DNA of 64,000 nt from Panaeolus papilionaceus. Taxonomy: Eukaryota > Basidiomycota > Agaricomycetes > Agaricales. Shown piece by piece: positions 60,882-64,000 of this stretch. The notes beneath the pieces are model-generated. The model saw nothing but the letters and a program-made list of their open reading frames with translations, ran no database searches and had not been told where the DNA came from. A program made the translations under genes and the position numbers. Position 1 is the stretch's first letter. Every line of letters begins with the position of its first letter. Where the stretch lies: the NCBI GenBank assembly GCA_015501605.1, contig JADNRZ010000013.1, positions 186,001-250,000 on the forward strand, in the 5' to 3' direction.

Positions 60882-62806
60882 TTAGCGTTTACGACCTATG
60901 CCCTTCTGGAATTGTTGCCAGTTGGACCTTACGGGTTGGGCTGGGGCTGGGGGTGCAGGTGCTTGAGAAGAGGGTGATGCTGCAGGTTGAGGAGGTGGGC
61001 GATTATTTGATGGTGGTGGCGGTGGATGGGAAGCGCCGAACGATGATGGAGGAGGGGGAAGGGCACCGTAAGATGAAGACGGGGGTGGTGGAGGGCCACC
61101 GAATGAGGGGGGAGGGGGAGGTGCTCCAGAAGGAGGAGGGGGAGGGGGAGGCTGAGAAGGTGCAGCTGGTCTGAACCCTGAGCTCCTCCATCCACCAGAC
61201 GACGTTGGGGGGTCATTTGTCCTGGATGACTGGGCAGATGCTGCAGGAGCAAAACCTTGACTCTTCCAGCCACCTAAACCTCTTGGTTCTTCCATTGAAG
61301 ACGGAGGTGGAGGGGGTGGTGGTGCGGCGTAACTAGGTTGAGGTGCATTATGACTAGCACTCGCAGTAGAACCACTTTGATAAGAATGAAGATTGCTGAT
61401 AGAGTGTGAACTGCCTGTGTCTAAAGATGTCCAACCTGCATTGCGGAAAGTGGGGAGATGGCCGGAAGAATGTGTGTTTCTTCCACTTGATGAAGACGAT
61501 GATGGGTGCGCCGATGCTGCGTTGTTGTTGACAGTTGATGAGGACGATGAAGATACCGATGAGATCGCATTTGCATTGGTATTCTCTGACGAGGAGGAAG
61601 TGGATCCAACTGTAGCCCACCCTGAACGCTTAAAGCCAGCTCCTCCTGCAGAAGTTGAGGCACCGGTGGGAGCCATCCCAGGACTCGCAGATACAGAGGC
61701 CCAACCACCTCTTTTCGGTTCCGCCGCTCTCCCATCGTCCATTGTTGTATCACTGCCAGCCGCATTACTGACATCTGAGGTAGGAGCCAAGACAACAGAA
61801 GTAGCAGCACTTAATCCGGAGGGTTTGGGGACCTTCACACCCGCTGCCGCAGCTATTTTGCGGAGCTGCTTCTCTTCACGTTTACGCTCTTTCTCTTTCT
61901 GCTTGTCGATTTCGTCTTTAGCTTTGATGCGGACGTTGGCCTGCATGTCCTTAAACCTGGCTTTATGGTGATGCGCGTACGAGTTGGTGTGTTCATCGTA
62001 TTGAGCGACTGTCTTGAACTGCTTGTCGCACAGCGTGCAATAAAATGCCCGCAGTGTGGATGATATTTCAGACTCGAGCGCAGTCTTTCGGGCTACATTG
62101 TCCTATTATTGTAAATGCCATGAATAAAACGTTGTACTCATGTGAGTCAAAAGTATCATGGGCATGCACACACCTCACGGAGCTTTCGTTGTTCCTCGCT
62201 TTCCTTTTGCTGACGCTCGGAATCAAGTTCACGGCGTTGGGACACCGTTGTTTCGATCATGCGCACATCTTGAGTTGTTTTTCCAAGACCTGTCAAATCT
62301 GATTTAATGGTGAATGGGACTGGATCCACCCGACCTATGTAAATAAATTCCAGGAATAAGTCAACTGTGAGAGATGGGGATTTATCACAAGGTCCCCACC
62401 ATCTGGAGACAATCCCACTGGTTGACCTTCAACCCAGCCTAGCTTTGCGAGGAGTGCAAAACCTCTGTTTGTGGGCTTGATCTTGGTATCGACGGTGATG
62501 ACCTCACGAACAGGCTTGCTGACATATTCATCGTACTTGTCAAGATGGTCTTCGCCATCGACGTCCATGGGGTCATCCACGGGAGAAGGTGAGCGAGAGA
62601 CGAGAGAAATGTCATCGTCGTCGTCATCGTCATCATCTTCTGGTCTTGTACGCTGGAGGTGAGGAGGAAACGGAAGGCAGGGGAGTCACGTCGACCAAGA
62701 TGAGGGATGAAGCTGGATAGAGTACCTTGAAACCATTTGGAGACGATGGATCCTCTGTTCTTTCCATTGGAATAGAATTCCATCGAGCTATCGCCTGCTC
62801 TGACAT
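60882..62806 (-). CDS. G-patch and C2H2 zinc-finger protein (GPATCH8-like)
   Basis: Four exons (62806-62726, 62652-62400, 62334-62174, 62102-60882) close to 571 residues. After MSEQAIARWNSIPMERTEDP and an acidic patch comes a G-patch-like segment, NRGFALLAKLGWVEGQPVGL, split by intron 2. A charged helix (ETTVSQRRELDSERQQKESE) precedes a U1/JAZ-type zinc finger, FYCTLCDKQFKTVAQYDEHT...H. A basic helix (KQKEKERKREEKQLRKIAAA) follows. The C-terminal half is low-complexity with repeated Gly-Gly-Trp-x-Ser units (RGGWASVSAS, KRSGWATVGS, GGWRSSGFRP) and polyproline. It resembles GPATCH8/ZNF804-type proteins linked to RNA processing. It shares a 229-base divergent promoter with the FANCM/Mph1 gene. 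Confidence 0.78.
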
Positions 62807-63035
62807 TATAATAAAGAGATTAAAATCAAAAAAAGGTGTTCAAAGAGTATAAGCAGGTTCAGTAACCAAGTCAATAAAGTGTCAGTGGCTCTGCTGAGTC
62901 TGCTCGTTAAGATTCGATCACATGATTCAAACGCGTAAATTGAGACTCAGAAATGACACAAACATTGACGTGAATTCGTTCGTTGCTTCATTCCACTCTC
63001 ATTACGTTTCCTACTCGTCCTCAGTTCTCTGAACC
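62807..63035. promoter_or_regulatory. Short bidirectional promoter
   Basis: 229 bases separate the start codons of the G-patch gene (minus) and the FANCM/Mph1 gene (plus), so both promoters must share or overlap here. No TATA box was recognised. Confidence 0.5.
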
Positions 63036-64000
63036 ATGAGCGAGGATGAGTACTTTGGATTCGACGACGACTTTGATGCATCAGCATTACAGCAACTAGA
63101 CGCGATTGAAGCTGCTGCAATTTCGCCAAAAAAGACAAATCCGACTCAATCAAATCCGCCTCTAGCTCCTATTCAACCTCCAAAGCGACCCCAACCTCTC
63201 CGACAAGACTCCTCCTTTGACGACATTACATTCAACGTTGATGATTCTGAACTACTAAGACTCGATAACTTTATTGAACATGCGTACCAAGGCAAAGCGC
63301 AACCAATGTTAGGACCATCACGGGCCTCGACTAGTAATAAGCAGCAAACTACACTCTTTGGAGACATCTTACCACCGCCACCACCGACTGCTTCTTCTTC
63401 CAAGCCTAGGGCGCCAATTGAGCGTATAAAGTCATCAGGACCATCTCATGGATTGTTTGGACACAAGGCGCCCAAGACGAAGAAATGGGATCATACAGAA
63501 TTTGCGAAGACCGGGTTGAAGGGTCCGGCCAGAAAGAAGGGCAAAGACAAGGAGACGGAGAACGAATACCATGATCAAGACGTGGAGTTTGAACAATTTC
63601 CTCAGCCGTTGGCCATACCAATGTTACAAGGTATGCCATGTCACTTCAACTTTTAACTAACGCTAACGGATGTGCTTAGCTGGGTACGTTGTTATATTCG
63701 TTTTGTCTAAATCAAGAAATCCTGACTTCATCATTGACATATCCTTAAATCGCTCCCAGACCGGTATGCTATTTCTCCGTTAAAGTATACCTTAATCTAA
63801 CCAACCTCTAGCCCGCTCCTCCCAAAGTGAAACCCGATCTGCTAGAAGCAAAGCACTGGATATTCCCTGTCAACCGACCAAAACGCGACTACCAATTTAA
63901 CATCATAAAAAACTCTCTTTTTGACAATACTCTCGTTGCTTTGCCCACCGGTCTTGGAAAGACCTTCATTGCTGGTGTTATTATGTTAAATTGTAAGCAG
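63036..64000 (+). CDS. MPH1: FANCM/Mph1-type DNA helicase, 5' part (cut by window end)
   Basis: Exons 63036-63630, 63680-63683, 63760-63763 and 63812 onward read in one frame. The N-terminus ([20 protein letters not shown]) and a disordered segment lead to the family's domain start: [20 protein letters not shown], then helicase motif [20 protein letters not shown], with the Walker A Gly-Leu-Gly-Lys-Thr. Orthologs (S. cerevisiae Mph1, S. pombe Fml1, human FANCM) are DEAH-type 3'-5' translocases that unwind D-loops and reverse stalled replication forks. Two 4-base micro-exons are needed to link the N-terminus to the helicase domain in frame. The gene is incomplete only because the window ends. 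Confidence 0.9.

Noticed and set aside
61393..61971. 192-codon plus-strand frame
   Set aside because: Antisense shadow of the low-complexity tail of the G-patch/zinc-finger gene.
1..64000. tRNA, rRNA, CRISPR or long retroelement sequences
   Set aside because: Scanning for tRNA B-box-like motifs, reverse-transcriptase or transposase motifs and regularly spaced repeats gave nothing supportable.

Overview
The window reads as nuclear DNA of a basidiomycete, most likely an agaricomycete mushroom. Genes sit close together on both strands and are split by many short introns (mostly 45-70 bases, GT-AG). The gene set is eukaryotic: a BET bromodomain protein, URB2, WDR70, V-ATPase subunit C, frataxin and FANCM/Mph1. 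The tandem F-box and RBR paralogs are typical of mushroom genomes. I saw no bacterial-style operons, CRISPR arrays, rRNA or tRNA genes. Gene models were built by hand-joining reading frames across GT-AG introns. Models described as closing in frame were checked for exon-length arithmetic.

Layout. 1-9.6 kb is sparse: two candidate small secreted proteins, a DJ-1/PfpI protein, a short inverted-repeat element, a trypsin-like serine protease with a presequence-like N-terminus, and an unrecognised 403-residue protein. 9.6-29 kb is a dense housekeeping block: an F-box-like protein, URB2 (ribosome biogenesis), two tandem RWD-RBR E3 ubiquitin ligases, a multi-KH RNA-binding protein, V-ATPase subunit C and a mercaptopyruvate-type sulfurtransferase. 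29.6-43.6 kb is accessory: a small unknown gene, coding-like debris, and four tandem F-box paralogs that each have a short hidden first exon. A 156-base MITE-like element has landed in the start codon of the fourth copy. Unresolved multi-exon traces follow.

43.8-48.8 kb is the most interesting region. Two secreted, probably GPI-anchored BIM1-like/X325 (LPMO-like) proteins and a CTR-family copper transporter lie in a row on the minus strand. In Cryptococcus a Bim1 protein works with Ctr1 in high-affinity copper uptake, so this looks like a physical copper-acquisition cluster. A mitochondrial single-domain rhodanese and frataxin (Fe-S and sulfur metabolism) follow directly on the plus strand.

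52.7-64 kb returns to nuclear housekeeping genes: a small conserved-looking protein, WDR70, a BET protein (two bromodomains plus NET domain), a G-patch/zinc-finger protein, and the 5' part of a FANCM/Mph1 DNA helicase. The helicase is cut by the window end and appears to contain two consecutive 4-nt micro-exons.
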